From assembly GCA_019096155.1 (NCBI GenBank), contig JAHCVI010000005.1, positions 10,468 through 74,467 of the forward strand: a DNA stretch of 64,000 nucleotides, given 5' to 3'. How positions within the stretch are numbered: position 1 is the stretch's first letter; every line of letters starts with the position of its first letter. A program made the position numbers and the translations under genes. This DNA is from Staphylotrichum longicolle (lineage: Eukaryota; Ascomycota; Sordariomycetes; Sordariales; Chaetomiaceae). A model generated the notes under the pieces. It was not told the origin of the DNA, did not search any database, and saw only the letters and a list, made by a program, of their open reading frames with translations. Positions 10,405 through 23,055 of the stretch are shown here, piece by piece.

Positions 10405-10761
10405 TCCCTGCTCTCAGCTGTGATTTCCCCTGCTGCCTGGGGGCGGGGTTGCACCCAATGGCAGAGCTTGCCACAAATGCGTTTGGTTAGCTAAGAAGAA
10501 AGTTCGCGACGTGTTTAGTCTGCTGTTCAACCCTCAATAGGCCTGCTTATTATAGTTCACTCTTAGCGGCCTAGCCATGCTCGATCCTCGCTAGTCATTG
10601 ATTCTAAGCTATGAGAGGTTTGAGAATCCGCGCCATTGAATTGCCCGGGTTATCGTTGCCCAACTCTATATCGGTATCTCTTTCTACCATCTATATAACT
10701 TTTCTACCATTGAGGTATGTCTCCTTTATGCTATTCGGTTCTCGATGTTCAGTTCATCCCC
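10405..10761. other. Intergenic spacer
   Basis: Upstream region of the HET gene and 3' flank of the aldolase. Contains pyrimidine-rich and AT-rich stretches; no gene recognised. Confidence 0.5.
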
Positions 10762-12014
10762 TCATGACGAATGCGTTCTCCCAGTCACCACCTCTCCGGT
10801 ATTGTCAACACTGCCGTTGGCAACCTTGGAATCATCAACAGCCTGCTTTACATCGCTGCTCTCTTTGGCAGCATCGATGCTCTGTTCGATTATAGCCCGC
10901 GCCTCGTTCATGCCGTCGTTGACCATGTTCGCCACGCCCCAAACATCAAACGTGACGGCCAGGGCCTTGTATCCCTGCTGAAGCATCATTGGGATCATGG
11001 CCGGGCTTTGAGCGGCCCTGTACCAGCAGGAGAACAATAATCAGCGGGCGTCATTACAACATGTCGTTCGCGAGCAGGAGTTCAATGCAAACTCACCCAA
11101 ACAGCGGCTTGCCATACTTGTGCGCCACCGTCACGAACTTGGTCATGGCATCGATGAAAGCCTGCGGTGGCGGCGCCGCGAGGCTGAAGTTGATGCCCGC
11201 ATCGGCGCTGTAATCGCCGGGGCCAAACATGAGCCCGTCGACCTCGGGCATGGCCGCAATCTCCTCGATGTTGTTCAGGCCCTCGACGCTCTCGATCTGC
11301 GCAATGAGGCAAATGTGATTGTTCGAGCTCTTCATGTTCCACTCGTCGTTGGCGTAGAGCGACTGGTTCGAGATGCCCGGCGTGAAGGTCCAGGGGCTGA
11401 AGGAGCGCTGGCCGAGGGGAGCTGTGATGGGTATTCGTCTTAGCGAATCGCAACATGGTAACTTTGCGGACACGCACGGTAAAACACTTCCTTGACCTTG
11501 TCTCGGATATCCTGCGCAGATTCGGTGTGAGGGATCACGAGGCCGGCGGCGCCGGCGTCGAGCGCCGTCGTCAAGCTGACCTCGTCGTGCTTCGGGATGC
11601 GGCACACGACCAATGTCTTTCCCTCGGAGTGGTGCTGCGCGGCATGGATACAGCTGGGCAAAGTCAGGACTGCAATGTTTCTTTTAAGTCAAATGCAGGT
11701 GCTCACTCATAGAGGGTTGAGCGGTCGTAAACGCCGTGCTCGACATCCATCCATATGAAGTCGGGTTTTGCCGAGGCCATGACCTACACTTGGTCAGCTT
11801 GTGGTTTTCGCGTCCTGTGGGAGGTGGGCAGGAGGCCAACCTTTGTGAGAAAGACACTGGGGATGCCCTGGGCGACACCGACCAGTGTCTTCCTGGGGTC
11901 CTCCTTGGCCTGGCGAATTGCTTCTCGAAGATTGCCAGGATATGTCAGGACTGCAGCGCGATGCTGTGCGACAGTGTGCAGCTGATGCTGCTGGGGAAAG
12001 GGCTTGTCAGTCAT
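10762..12014 (-). CDS. HpcH/HpaI-type aldolase (2-keto-3-deoxy acid / 2,4-dihydroxyhept-2-enedioate aldolase family)
   Basis: Five exons read 12014-11841, 11783-11707, 11653-11478, 11421-11097 and 11017-10762; they close in frame to 335 residues. ATG at 12012-12014. Family blocks appear in order: TLVGVAQGIPSVFLTK, then FIWMDVEHGVYD (metal and substrate region), VVCRIPKHDEVSLTTALDAG, AQIESVEGLNNIEEIA (the conserved Q-I-E metal ligand) and GLMFGPGDYS. The C-terminal helix (AVTFDVWGVANMVNDG) closes the barrel. These class II enzymes cleave 2-keto-3-deoxy acids to pyruvate and an aldehyde. The substrate cannot be assigned. Neighbouring sugar-catabolic genes are consistent with a role in sugar acid breakdown. 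All introns are 60-80 bases with GT-AG ends. Confidence 0.9.
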
Positions 12015-12669
12015 GGTGGGGCCTGGGCGTGCTGGACGGGGTCAATGGGTACGACAAGAGGGTTCTGTTCTGGGTGAGTTGAGAGCAATGATGTGAGCCA
12101 CGCTCTGGCGATGCTCTCACCAGGGGTATTATAGAGAATGGCGCCCACGCAGCGTCTGCCCTGACTCCTCCGGCAGACCCGGGCAACACCTAATTGCCAA
12201 GTTATCCATAGGATCCCCGGCGACGGAGCTCGGCTGAGACGTTGCGCCGGCGGGATTCAAGACTCGCCGTGAGCGGTACATTGGAAATCCAAACCAAGGT
12301 GTCCTTGAACGAATGATAGGCTGGAAGAGCTCTAGGGTGCCGCGCAGGATCGCCGTTCCCTGCCGGGTGTAAGCAGCAAGGACCGGGTTTAAACACGGTA
12401 CACATCCAAATCTCCGCTAAGTCCTCTGTGCGGACAGTCTGCCCCATGTCTCCGGCGAGGGGTTTTTCTGCCAAGTGGCTGATCTTCGTTATCTTTGCGC
12501 CAGGTTCGTTTGGTCACAAATCAGCTTCGTTTGGTTACAACTCAACCACGCGGCGGTCATACGGCGCAGTACCATAACAAACGCATGCGGCGTCTCGGCG
12601 TCCTTGATGGCCTGCGAGGCACCCTGCCCTCGAGCTTGCTAGAGTGCATCCTCTGATCTCGGCAACTCT
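12015..12669. other. Intergenic, includes aldolase promoter
   Basis: A small minus-strand frame at 12202-12474 has no family likeness and no splice partner. Nothing else recognised. Confidence 0.5.
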
Positions 12670-13750
12670 TCAAGGCTCAGGCTCCATACGATGAGACAGA
12701 CCTTCAAGAAGCTCATGCATCCCATCATAGACAATTGCGACGAGTTCGTCTGCATCATGCTCAGGATGCTTCAGGCCTGAGAAGATTAACCAGGCTTTGG
12801 CAGTCGAGTCAGCAGACTCCTCAGCGAGAAGCAAGGCGAACAACTTACTAAACTCGTATTCACCCCCAGGCATCCTCACATATGCGCCAGATCGCTGTCC
12901 ATTCGGCTTCTCAAAGACCCTCTCCACCGGCGAATACTCTTCATCGATCACAACATTCTCACAGTCGCGCTTATATGCCCGGAGAAAGTCCAGCCCCCAC
13001 TCCTCTGCATCCACAAGAGCAAGATAGCCATTGGGACTAACATTGCTTTTTGGGACGTAGCAGCCTTGAGGAACAACTGGCCCGATGGCTCGTTCCGCCC
13101 CTTGATGAATGTCAGCGCCATGATTTCTCTTGGGCAAAGAACCCGCAGATTGTTGCTTACATATCTGAAACTCCCCCTCGAGTTCGCCCTGTTCATCGGG
13201 ACAATCCCAGTCATATCTGTTAATAAACAGGACGTCTTCGTCGTCGTCCACGTCATCGCAAACTCCCACCTCCATATGCCCCAATCGCCTTTGCGCGGCG
13301 CAGGAGGTCCATGGGGTTGACATCCTCGTGGCAAATGACCCACCCAGTATGCTCCATGGCCCCATCACCGCCGTCATCCTCCTCGCGACGGTCGCTCAGA
13401 TAGCCGCGAATTTTCCACTTTCCGACACGAGCAGCCGAGCGGTAAGTGTGGGTGTGCTGGATGATGGTGCCGCCCAAGTCCGGCTCTGGCGCGGACGCCG
13501 CGTTGTTGGTAAAGGCGGTGCCCTGAAGCGAGCCGTAGTGCATTGGGACGATGTGACCCCAGAGGAGGACGCCCGAGGAAACGGTGAAGGAGGAGCGCGT
13601 AGGCGACAGCGCGCCCGTCGAGGTGCGCAAAGGATTGGCCTGCAGTGCTCCAATCTTCTTGCTAGTTGGACCGAGGTTTTCGCTGGTGGGCTCGTGAGCC
13701 ACCGTCTCGTCGCCAGGCTTGGCGGGCTCGGTCGCCTTCCAAGAAGACAT
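12670..13750 (-). CDS. Hypothetical protein
   Basis: Start ATG at 13748-13750 (MSSWKATEPAKPG). Two overlapping frames must be joined by an intron near 13200-13270. The first holds the words PMHYGSLQGTAFTNN and GWVICHEDVNPMDLLRRA. The second holds DWDCPDEQGELEGEF and the block WGLDFLRAYKRDCENVVID, ending ...GLSHRMEPEP at 12670. A further intron of about 60 bases (donor GTAAGC near 13160, acceptor near 13105) is likely. I could not fix the first junction; phases at the best-looking sites do not agree, so a small error or a missed exon is possible. No known domain, signal peptide or membrane segment. The acidic, asymmetric composition suggests a cytosolic protein. Confidence 0.6.
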
Positions 13751-14033
13751 GGCGGGGGACCTGTTGCTTGTCGGGATTGGAGGCAAGGTGGAGTTTTGAC
13801 TGCGAACAAGACAGCGGTGGCAGTCCGCGAGGAAGATTGCGTATTTGTATCCTGGGCTGAGATGCGCGGGTTGCAATCCATGTTCAGCTTGGACTGCACC
13901 CCTGGTACGGGAAGCATGGCTGCCTATGGGTGACCCGGCTGAAAAGGGGCTGCTGCCTGTCTGCCTAGTCACGAGCCGATCCAAGCGACATTGTGATAGA
14001 ACCTTTCCATTCCACTATTGACTGCAGTTCCGA

Positions 14034-16424
14034 TTACTTCAGGGTGACCGTGACGTTCCCTCTAAAGTCGTTGCTCGAGGCGCCGACAAGGAACATGAAA
14101 TCACCGGGCTCGACAACATATTTCATCCTTGCGTTCCACACTCCCAAGTCCTGCACCTTGACCTTGATTGTCACCCGCTTGCTCTCTCCAGCCTTGAGCG
14201 ACACCTTTTCGAACCCCTTCAGCTGGATATTTGGCACGACGACACTGGCAATCAGGTCCTTCACATACAGCTGGACGACCTCCTGCCCATCGCGCTGGGA
14301 GTCGTTCTTGACTGTGACGCTGACGGCGACTGTGTCCTTTTGGCCCACAGTCTTCTTGTCCACGGTGACATCGCTGTATGTAAAGGTGGAGTAGCTGAGG
14401 CCGTAGCCAAACTCATACAGCGGCCTCGGGTCGCCCAGGACGTACTGATGACCAAACACGAGGGTGCCGTTCTCATAGGCGATGCCAGCGTCGGGAAACG
14501 CGTCACGGCCCGAGTTCAGGTGGTCGTAGTAGACCGGCAGGTCGCCGACGCTGCGGGGAAAACTGACGGTGAGCTTGCCGCTAGGGTTGACATCGCCAAA
14601 CAAGACATTCGCCAGCGCTGCGCCGCCTTGCTCAGATGGGTAGAACTGCTGCACGAGCGCGGCGGCGTTCTCCGAGATCCACGGCGCCGTGACGGGCTTG
14701 CCAGACGAGAAAACGACGACGGTCGGCTTGCCCGTCGCGACAATGGCACGAACCAGGGGCTCTTGCGCGCCGACCAGGTCCAGGCTGTTGACGTCCACGT
14801 GCTCGCCAGTCGTGGCATTGAGACCCTGCCAGAGTTCGTTCTGATCGCGGGACCAGGTGCCCACCACGACGACGGCGACGTCGGCAGCTTCTGCGGCCGC
14901 GACAGCCTCGGCAAATCCGTCCTGGGAGGTCGACCAGCGCTCGCAGCCCTTTGCGTACGAGATCTTGCCCTTGCCGACGGCCTTGATGCCATCGAGAGGA
15001 GTGACGCCGCGCGTGGAGGAATTGACAATGACATAGTCCCCGTAGTTCATGAAGCCGTGCGCCATGGGGCCGATGACGGCAATGGAGGCGTCCTTGCGCA
15101 GGGGAAGAACCTTGCTGTGGTTTTCGAGGAGCACGATGGATTCCTCGTCCAGCTTCTGGGCGAGAGCGACGTGATCAGCGGCGCGAAGCACCTTGTTGGC
15201 TTCGTTTGCCGGGAGGCCAGGAAAGGGCTTCTCGAAAAGGCCGAGCTCAAACTTGGCCTTCAACACGCGTGCGACAGCCGTGTCCACGAGTTTCTCCTTG
15301 AGCTTGCCGCTCGCGACCAACTCGGGGATCTTCTCAAACGAGTAGGACCCGCCTCCCATCTCCATATCGCCGCCCGCGGGGAGGATGTACTGGACAATGG
15401 CAGCCTTGTCGATGGGGTCGGATGCGCACATCTTGAAGTCTTTGCAGAGACGGTCCGATGCCCCGGCGTCGGTCATGGTGAAGTACGAATAACCCCATTC
15501 CTCCCGCAAGATGTCGGAAAGAAGGTGAGCATCGGCCACGGCGGGGATGCCGTCGTAGCTGTGGTACGCCGTCATGATGGAGAAGACGCCTCCGTCAATG
15601 ATGGCACGCTTGTACCCTGGGAGAAACGTGGTGCGGAGCTCGCGCTCGCCGCCGTGGACGGGCCCCGTGTTGAGCCCCTGCTCTGTCACGCCAAAGGCGG
15701 CAAAGTGCTTGACCATGGCGCTGACGCCGGCCGACTGAGCGCCCTTGACGTACGCACGACCAAACTCGCCAGCGACGAAGCCATCCTCGCCATACATCTC
15801 CTCGACGCGGCCGTGGCGCAGTTCGCGAGCCAGGTCGACAACGGGGGCAAAGAGCTGGTTCACTCCAATGGCCCGGGCCTCTTGGGCAATCACGGCCCCC
15901 ATCTGCTCGACCAAACCCGGGTTCCATGAGCACGCGTGTGCGATGGGAGAGTTGAAGATGGTGGCATTGTCTGGCAGTCGATGATGGTCAGCAGTCGCCC
16001 AATGTGTGCTTGACAACTAGAGCTTACGAGCGAGGAATCCGTGGAGGCCTTCGGTCTGGACAAACGCCGGGATGCCGAGATACGTGTTGTTCTGGATGTA
16101 GTCTTGAGCGGCTTTGATGTGCTCAGAGAGCCACGTGTTGGGCACCGGGACACCGACGTAAAAAGAGCTGCCCCTCGCCTTGGTGCTCCATTCCAGGCCG
16201 GTCTGATTAAGTGCGCCCGTCGTCTCGTTCATCCAGTTGCGAATGTCGCCCTGGAGAAGTTGGGACGCCTTCTCCTCGATGGTCATCCGAGAGAGAAGGT
16301 CAGCCACACGCGTCTCGACAGACGCCTTGGGGTTTTTGTAGGCGGCATTTTTGAGGCTTGGGCGTCCCTTGTCGGCAGCCGAGACGGCCACCGCCAGTAG
16401 TAATGTCGACGACAGGAACCTCAT
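14034..16424 (-). CDS. Glycoside hydrolase family 3 enzyme, secreted (beta-glucosidase / beta-xylosidase type)
   Basis: Two exons, 16424-16028 and 15970-14034, with a 57-base intron, give 777 residues. The chosen start (MRFLSSTLLLAVAVSAADKG) gives a typical signal peptide; an ATG eight codons upstream would spoil it. Domains: GH3 N-terminal barrel (about 40-330) with the block MVKHFAAFGVTEQG and the nucleophile region YFTMTDAGASDRLC, where the Asp in TMTD is the expected nucleophile. The GH3 C-terminal domain (about 390-600) follows with LLENHSKVLPL and VVVVGTWSRDQNE. A fibronectin-III-like tail (ELFGYGLSYSTF-like FGYGLSYSTFTY onward) ends the protein. It removes terminal beta-linked sugars from oligosaccharides outside the cell. 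It is divergently arranged with an alpha-xylosidase, so xyloglucan-derived oligosaccharides are a likely substrate; this is inference. Confidence 0.92.
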
Positions 16425-17397
16425 GGTCCTTCTTTTCTGAGAAACCACGGCCGGATCAAGAACACAGACGGATGGAGGCCAGGCACCATTGCCGCCATCG
16501 GAGCCATGCTAGGCACGACTTTTATGTGGGTGAGGGCATGTCAACAATCAACAAGCAAGCGTCCACGGTCTCACCCAGGCTCCGCTACAGCAAGGTAAGG
16601 TAGCAGCGAGGTTAGGTTGATCGCACACGCTGCTGCCCTGGCGCACTGGAGTCAAATTTCCCGCGTGTAAGTGAACCAGACGGTGGATGGCGCCCCAGCC
16701 GCCGAATCAGGCAGGTGAGCGGCAGTGGCATCTACGACATGACGTTGTGTCATCCCGGTCAAGTGGCTTGCGGCATGTCGGGCCTTCGTTCCCTTGGTTC
16801 GATATCCTCGGGCCGAAGGTCGAATGAAATTGCCAGGCTCTGTTGGCCAAAGTTTCCTTCGAAATCAGCAGACGTTGGCAAGGAACTTCGCCAGCGGGGA
16901 AGCAAAAACTGGCGTGGTTCGAGTGTTGGAGTCGGGGTTTTGGGGAACCCTTGCGTGTGTGCAATCACTCCACCAAAAACCCCGCTGATAGCCCCCAAGC
17001 CGCACCTCGCTTCCGCCAATCAGCTCTCGGTCGACATTGGACCGATCCCCCGAGCCCCACGACCGAAAGTTGGGGGCGGGTGCAAGAACCCCATCGAGAA
17101 AAGGATGCAGAATCAGATGCAGGTTCCCTGGCATCGCATCACACCGGCTCTGGACGGCTCTGAGCCGGACACCCCACACATCGACCCACAAACTGTGAAT
17201 ATCCGGTAGCGAGGCTAGCGGCGAGATGTCAAGCAAGGACCCCCGGCAAGCCAAGACATCAACCCATGCTGGCACATGCAAAACCCCGAGCCCGCCACTG
17301 CTGCGACAAGACACTCAGACGTGTAACGGCGGTAGTCCTTTGTCTTCCCGTCTGCTCTGAGTTAGTAGCAGCCTCGAAACTCAGCACTTCAGTCACA
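16425..17397. promoter_or_regulatory. Shared divergent promoter region of the GH3 and GH31 genes
   Basis: About 970 bases between the two start codons, with no supported gene inside. A GGCTAG at 17213-17218 fits the XlnR/Xyr1 core GGCTAR. GCGGGG near 16894 and GTGGGG (minus strand, near 17055) fit the CreA/Cre1 consensus SYGGRG. These short words also occur by chance, so co-induction with carbon repression is a suggestion only. Confidence 0.35.
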
Positions 17398-19813
17398 ATG
17401 AGGTTCCGTGATGGTATGTCGGCCCCAATAACGAAAAACCCCGCGGACGCCTGACACCTTGTCATAGGACAATGGCTCGTGGCCGAGGGCGTGCGGATCG
17501 AGTACGCCGAGGAGGTGTATCGCATTACGCCGACACGGTCCGGCAAGGGACTCAGCCTCCTGTGCCCGACCCGCAAGATCATGACGCGCGGCGACACATT
17601 GAACCTCAGCACCCTCAGCATGGTATGTTGTGATGAGATCCTCCTCAGAAATGTCGGAGCTCGCACTGACACCATATGGCCAGGATATTGAACCTGCCTT
17701 TGACGGTGTCATCTCAGTCGAGACAACGCACTGGCAAGGCGCCGTGCGCCGGGGTCCTGATTTCGATCTCTTCCCGGCTGGCCGACCAGAAGTGGACTCG
17801 GAAATCACCAAGACGGAGCGCGGAACCACCTTGTCGGCCGGCAGCCTCTCCGCAACTGTCAGCAGCACGCCGCACGAGTTTGACATTTCGTTTCACGCGA
17901 CGGGGAGCAGCAAAGCCTTGACCACTCTGCTCAACCGGTCGGTCGGTTTGGCCTACACTCCAGCGCCGAGCACGCCAATGCAGCTGGCCGACACGCGCAA
18001 CTTCAAGCACTACATCTTCACTCAGACTACGCTGGGGGTCGGCGAGTCGGTCCACGGTCTCGGCGAGCGTTTTGGCGGCTTCAACAAGGTTGGCCAAAGA
18101 GTCGATCTCTGGAACGCAGACGGCGGCACGAGCAGCGACCAGGCATACAAGAACATCCCGTTCTGGATCTCCTCGCGGGGTTATGGCATCTTCATCGACA
18201 CCCCTGAGCGCGTTGAGCTGGAGATTGGAAGCGAGCGGTCTTGCCGTGTCCAGACGAGCGTCGAGGGACAGCGGCTTCGCTGGTACATCATCCACGGCCC
18301 CTCTCCTCGTGAGATTCTCCGCAAGTACTCTATCCTCACTGGCACGCCCGGCAGCGTGCCCAGCTGGTCCTTTGGGCTCTGGCTGAGCACGTCTTTTACC
18401 ACGTCGTATGACGAGGAAACCGTCAACAGCTTCCTGTCGGGGATGAAAGCTCGGGACATCCCCGTTGAGGTGTTTCACTTTGACTGCTTCTGGCTCAAGG
18501 CGTTCCAATGGTGCGACTTTGAGTTTGACCAAGAAATGTTCCCAGACGCGCGCGGTCAAATCTCGCGGCTCAAGGCAGACGGCATTGTCAAGAAGGTGTG
18601 CGTGTGGATCAACCCGTACCTGGGCCAGGCATCTCCGGTGTTTGCGGAGGCCGCGTCCAAGGGCTACCTGCTCAAGCGCAAGAACGGGGACGTGTTCCAG
18701 TGGGATCTGTGGCAAACGGGCATGGGCATCGTTGACTTTACGAACCCGGAAGCCTGTGCCTGGTTTGTCAGCTGCCTCGAGAAGCTGTTCGACATTGGGG
18801 TTGACAGCATCAAGACCGACTTTGGCGAGCGCATTCCCTCGGAGGATGTGCAATGGTTTGACACGGCAGTCGACCCCAAGCGGATGCACAACTACTACGC
18901 CTTCATCTACAACAAGCTGGTGTACGAGACGCTGCAGAAACGGTACGGTGCCAACGAGGCAGTCTTGTTTGCCCGTAGTGCCACCGCAGGCACGCAACGT
19001 TTCCCCCTCACCTGGGGCGGTGACTGCGAGTCGACTCCCGAAGCCATGGCTGAGTCGCTGCGCGGGGGTCTGTCCCTCGGCTTGTCCGGGTTCGCCTTTT
19101 GGAGCGTCGACATCGGCGGCTTCGAAGGGTACCCGCCGCCCTGGATTTACAAGAGATGGGTCGCGTTTGGCCTCCTTTGTTCACATTCCCGTCTGCATGG
19201 CTCCAACTCATACCGCGTCCCCTGGACGGTTGACGACGACGACCAGTCGGACGAGGGGTGCTCGGCGACGCTTCGCAAGTGGACGCACCTCAAGGCGCGG
19301 CTGATGCCGTACCTGTTCTCTCAGGCCCAGTCGAGTGTAAAGAACGGGCTTCCCCTCAGTTTGAGAGCCATGTGCATCGAGTTCCCAGAGGACCCGACTG
19401 CCTGGACCCTCGATCGCCAGTTCATGCTTGGTGATAGCCTCCTCGTGGCTCCGGTATTTGAAGAGGATGGGACGGTCCAGTTCTACCTGCCCACGGGCAA
19501 ATGGACCAACTTCTTTACCGGCGAGGTCAAGAGCGGCCCTGGCTGGGTCACTGAGACGCATCCCTTTGGAACCCTTCCGCTTTATGTTCGTCCCAACACC
19601 CTTTTGGTGCTAGGCAAAGAAGGTGAGAAGAGGACGGTCTATGACTATGCAAGTGATGTCGAGGTGAAGAGTTACTTTGCCGGCGAGGGCGCAAACGCTG
19701 TGTTGGTCGACAGTGAGGGCAACACGCGGGGCACGTTGGAAGTGAAGAACGGGCAGGTCACGGGGACGGAGTTGTTACAGGGCGACTCGATCGTGACGGT
19801 GGTAAGCGCTTGA
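17398..19813 (+). CDS. Glycoside hydrolase family 31 alpha-xylosidase (YicI-like), intracellular
   Basis: Exons 17398-17413, 17468-17622 and 17684-19813 splice in frame to 766 residues, close to the length of bacterial YicI alpha-xylosidase. The first exon has only 16 bases. No signal peptide is seen, so it should act in the cytosol. Strong GH31 blocks: HFDCFWLKAFQWCDFEFD, VCVWINPYLGQASPVF, and the nucleophile block SIKTDFGERIP, where the Asp of KTDFGE is the catalytic nucleophile as in YicI. Then ARSATAGTQRFPLTWGGD, with the acid/base Asp, and SGFAFWSVDIGGFEG. It releases alpha-linked xylose from xyloglucan oligosaccharides or isoprimeverose. The divergent GH3 partner and the sugar porter downstream fit uptake and breakdown of hemicellulose fragments. 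Confidence 0.95.
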
Positions 19814-21008
19814 GGAAAAGCGAGATAGAGACCAAAACCATCACTTAACAATTCGCTGCCCTGCCCTTATCCTGTGTTTCCTCGGGCTTGTGCATGCTGC
19901 TTGAGAAGCCACTGCTCCCCTTGGGGACATGTCAACTGCGGCAAGATGATCTTCAGGACCATCGTCAACTCAAATCAGACACCTTTCTGGCTTCCTGCAA
20001 GAGAGCCTCTACTTAAGTCAAGCTCCAATCGCAATGGTCCTGGACAGCCGCCCAGTGTCGAAGGATGAGCCGGAACTTCACACATTCACTGCCGTTTTCA
20101 GGCGCTATTTGCCCAGACTAGCGTTGGTCCCTTGTTGTTTTGCTCCCCGGCATTGATGTTGGTTGTCGACGCTGACTTTCCCCGATCGACGCGGGCAGAT
20201 GAGGGCCCATCCGTCGCCACGCGACGCTCAGCAGGCCCGACATTCCGATCAAAAGACAAGGATCCGAGGCAAAGGAACGGAGTTGCTGACGTATGACGCA
20301 GGCAGCCAGGAATACAGGACAGCAAAGCTCACCAACTGGCATCAATCTTGATGACTTGCGCACCCCAAATCGACAGATTCGCTGCAGTGGACAAGCTTGC
20401 GAGGAAACAATGCTCGCGTATAAGTGTACGTCTGCTTCGGTAGAGCGTCATGCTGCTGCAACGCTGCATTGCACTGGATCCGGCTCTTTCGTGCCATCGT
20501 TGTGTTGTTGACCGCGGCCCGACCCGGGCCGCTGTCCGTATCAAGCAATGAAGCCGAAGTGACAAGCTTCCTGGTTATTCCCGCGCCGAGGAAGTGCCGC
20601 GCGCCATCAACACACCGTCGCATCCTTGAGGATCCCCACACTTGCTCACCCAGCAGGTCAGCATCCAACCTCACTGGCGGCCTTTTAAAGGCGCACGAAT
20701 CACAGCATGGCTGGATTCAGGCTGAATGTGCCAAGGCCTAGCCATGGGGTGGGACGTCTCGCGATGGAGCTGTTCCCCCAGAACCTGGGACCCTGTGGAG
20801 AGCGCGGAGAATAGGATGGGATGGGGTAAGTCCCGGGGAAGCGGTTCTGGACCAGTGGGTTTACTGCATGTGCTTTGGTCGAAACGGTCAAAGGGGAAAT
20901 GTGACATCTGCATATAAGTGTGCCCGCGAATGGCGCCTCGATACGCATTCAGGCCTAAAGACTCTGGCATCAAGTGAGGGACCGCAAGAGCGTTTGCAGC
21001 TTCTGACC
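19814..21008. other. Intergenic; 3' flank of GH31 and promoter of the sugar porter
   Basis: No coding frame with family likeness. Contains CT-rich tracts and a GGGGTG/GTGGGG-type word near 20747 that could bind CreA; not more than a consensus match. Confidence 0.4.
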
Positions 21009-22670
21009 ATGGGCAAAGCTTTCAACATCTGCCTGGCGGCTTTTGCCGCTACAGGGTATGTGTGGAAACGGGTGTGCTTCCTATCAACGACTTGCAGAAA
21101 CAGACAAGCTGACAACACGCTGGATTAGCTCTTTTCTCTTCGGATATGACTCTGGTGTCATGACCGATGTTATCGCGTCTGAAGACTTCCTATCGTTCTT
21201 TAACACATCCAGCGGCACGCCGATTATTGGAGCCATCAACAGCACATTCTCAGGCGGCGCCGTTTTCGGCTCCTTGATGGGTGGCTTTACCATGGACAGG
21301 TTCGGGAGGAGAAAGACAATCATGATGGGGGCCATGATCGCCCTCCTCGGTTCAATCCTACAGGCTGCTGCCCAGAATCTTGCCATGATTCTGGTGGGCC
21401 GCATCATTGCCGGCTGGGCAGTAGGACTAATGAGCATGTCGGTCCCGGTCTACCAGTCAGAGTGTGCCCACCCGAAGATCCGAGGCTTGATCGTCGGCCT
21501 TTCTCAACAAATGATTGGTGTTGGCTTCATCGTGTAAGTTTGAACCATCCTCTGGTGGACGACGGGTCATGGCTGACTATAAAATCCAGCTCTACCTGGG
21601 TGGGGTACGGTTCTGCGCACGCCCAGGGTTCCCTCAGCCAGTTCCAATGGAGGTTCCCCCTTGCCTTTCAGGCGGCTCCTGCTTTGATGCTGGTGTGCGG
21701 CATCATGTTCTTTCCAGAGTCTCCTCGTCATCTGATGGAGATTGATCGCGAGGACGAGGCGATGCGGGTCCTCCGAAAGTTGCACTTTGACGGCACCAAC
21801 GAGGAATGGATCCAGCAAGAGTTCCACGAGATCAAGACCACCATTGCCGCCGAAAAGGCCATCACGGTGCCAGGATGGAGGATTATGTTTACCGTCCCGC
21901 AGTGGCGGACACGTCTTATGCATGGTGTCGCCGTCCAGGTCTTCACCCAGTTCACCGGCATCAACGTCATTGGGTATGTAATCATAGTCTGGGCTCATCG
22001 ACCTCTGTTAACAGTCTGGCACCATAGGTACTATCAGACCCAAATGTACGAGGCCCTCGGCATCGTCGGGAATCGGGTCCTGCTGGTGGCCGGTATTTAC
22101 AACTGCATCGGCCCGCTCGCCAACTTGATCTTCATCATCTTCATCATCGACCGCGTGGGGCGCCGCAAGCCTCTCATCTGCGGCACCATTGCTATTGCCA
22201 TTGCTCTCATCTGCGAGTCCGCCATCAACAGTCGGATCGATAAGGCCAACCCTGACCACGGCCTGTCCATCGGTGGCGTGTTCTTCATCTTTTGCGTCAC
22301 TGTCATCTTCTCGTGGTCCTGGGGCCCTATCTCTTGGGTTTACATGTCCGAGGTCATGCCTATGCAGATTCGCGCGCGCGGCAATGCCTTCGCCACCGGC
22401 ATTGGCAACTGGCTTGTCTCAACATTCTGGGCGCAACTGTCTCCTATGGCGCTCAAGGAGCTCGAGTGGAAGTTTTACTTCTTGTTCGTCGCATTCGACA
22501 TCTTAATCACCCTGCCCGTTGTCTTCTTCTTCTTCAAGGAGACCAAACAACTCTCTCTCGAGGAAATTGATCTCCTCTTTGGGGAGAGGTCACTGGGCGC
22601 GCTACCCAACGATCTCAACAAGGAGGATCTCGCTGTGCCGGAGAAGTCGGGAGAGGAGAGGGCGGCCTGA
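21009..22670 (+). CDS. MFS sugar transporter (sugar porter family)
   Basis: Exons 21009-21055, 21129-21533, 21590-21973 and 22028-22670 close in frame to 492 residues, the usual length. Sugar porter signatures are all present: FLFGYDSGVM in helix 1, DRFGRRKT (loop 2-3), PVYQSECAHPKIRG, FPESPRHLM (end of helix 6), QFTGINVIGYY (helix 7), DRVGRRK (loop 8-9) and the C-terminal PETK-equivalent FKETKQLSLEEID. It should sit in the plasma membrane with 12 helices and import a mono- or oligosaccharide by proton symport. The gene follows the alpha-xylosidase on the same strand at 1.2 kb, so it may import products of the extracellular GH3 enzyme. The substrate is not known. Confidence 0.93.
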
Positions 22671-23055
22671 TATTAACCTTGAGAACGGCGCGTCAAGGTT
22701 TACATGATATGTAGCTACGGAGAAGGCCTACATACTTATGGAGTCACATTCTGCTGAGCGTGAGTGTGAAGCAATTCATTGGAATACCAACAGGCCTTGA
22801 GCAACAATACGAGAGAAACTTTTCTCCAAGATCAAGTTTGACAACGTGAAGGTGCAGGCCGTCTGCAGGCCTTTTGCTTTGCATAAATAGATAGTGACCC
22901 GCCACATTGCGCGGAACAGGAAGAGACCAAACGCGGCCCAGTCCCTCTTCCCACAAGCCTTAGACTAGACAACTTCGTGCGCGACATCAAAATGTGAACT
23001 CGTCAAACGCGAACTTTGCGAGGCCCGAAAGACCCAGGGTTAATTGAAGAACTAT
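22671..23055. other. Intergenic between convergent genes
   Basis: 3' flanks of the sugar porter and the P450 relic. Nothing recognised. Confidence 0.5.

Noticed and set aside
12202..12474. 90-codon minus-strand frame upstream of the aldolase
   Set aside because: No likeness, no splice partner, and it lies in the promoter interval.
14340..15929. 529-codon open frame on the plus strand
   Set aside because: It is antisense to the GH3 gene, and its codons mirror the GC-rich third positions of that gene; no family likeness.
17714..18997. 427-codon open frame on the minus strand
   Set aside because: Antisense to the alpha-xylosidase gene; same codon-bias artefact.
14034..22670. Considered whether the sugar-use genes belong to the triterpene cluster
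   Set aside because: The glycosidases and porter have plain catabolic roles, and a convergent intergenic stretch plus a pseudogene separate them from the cluster core.
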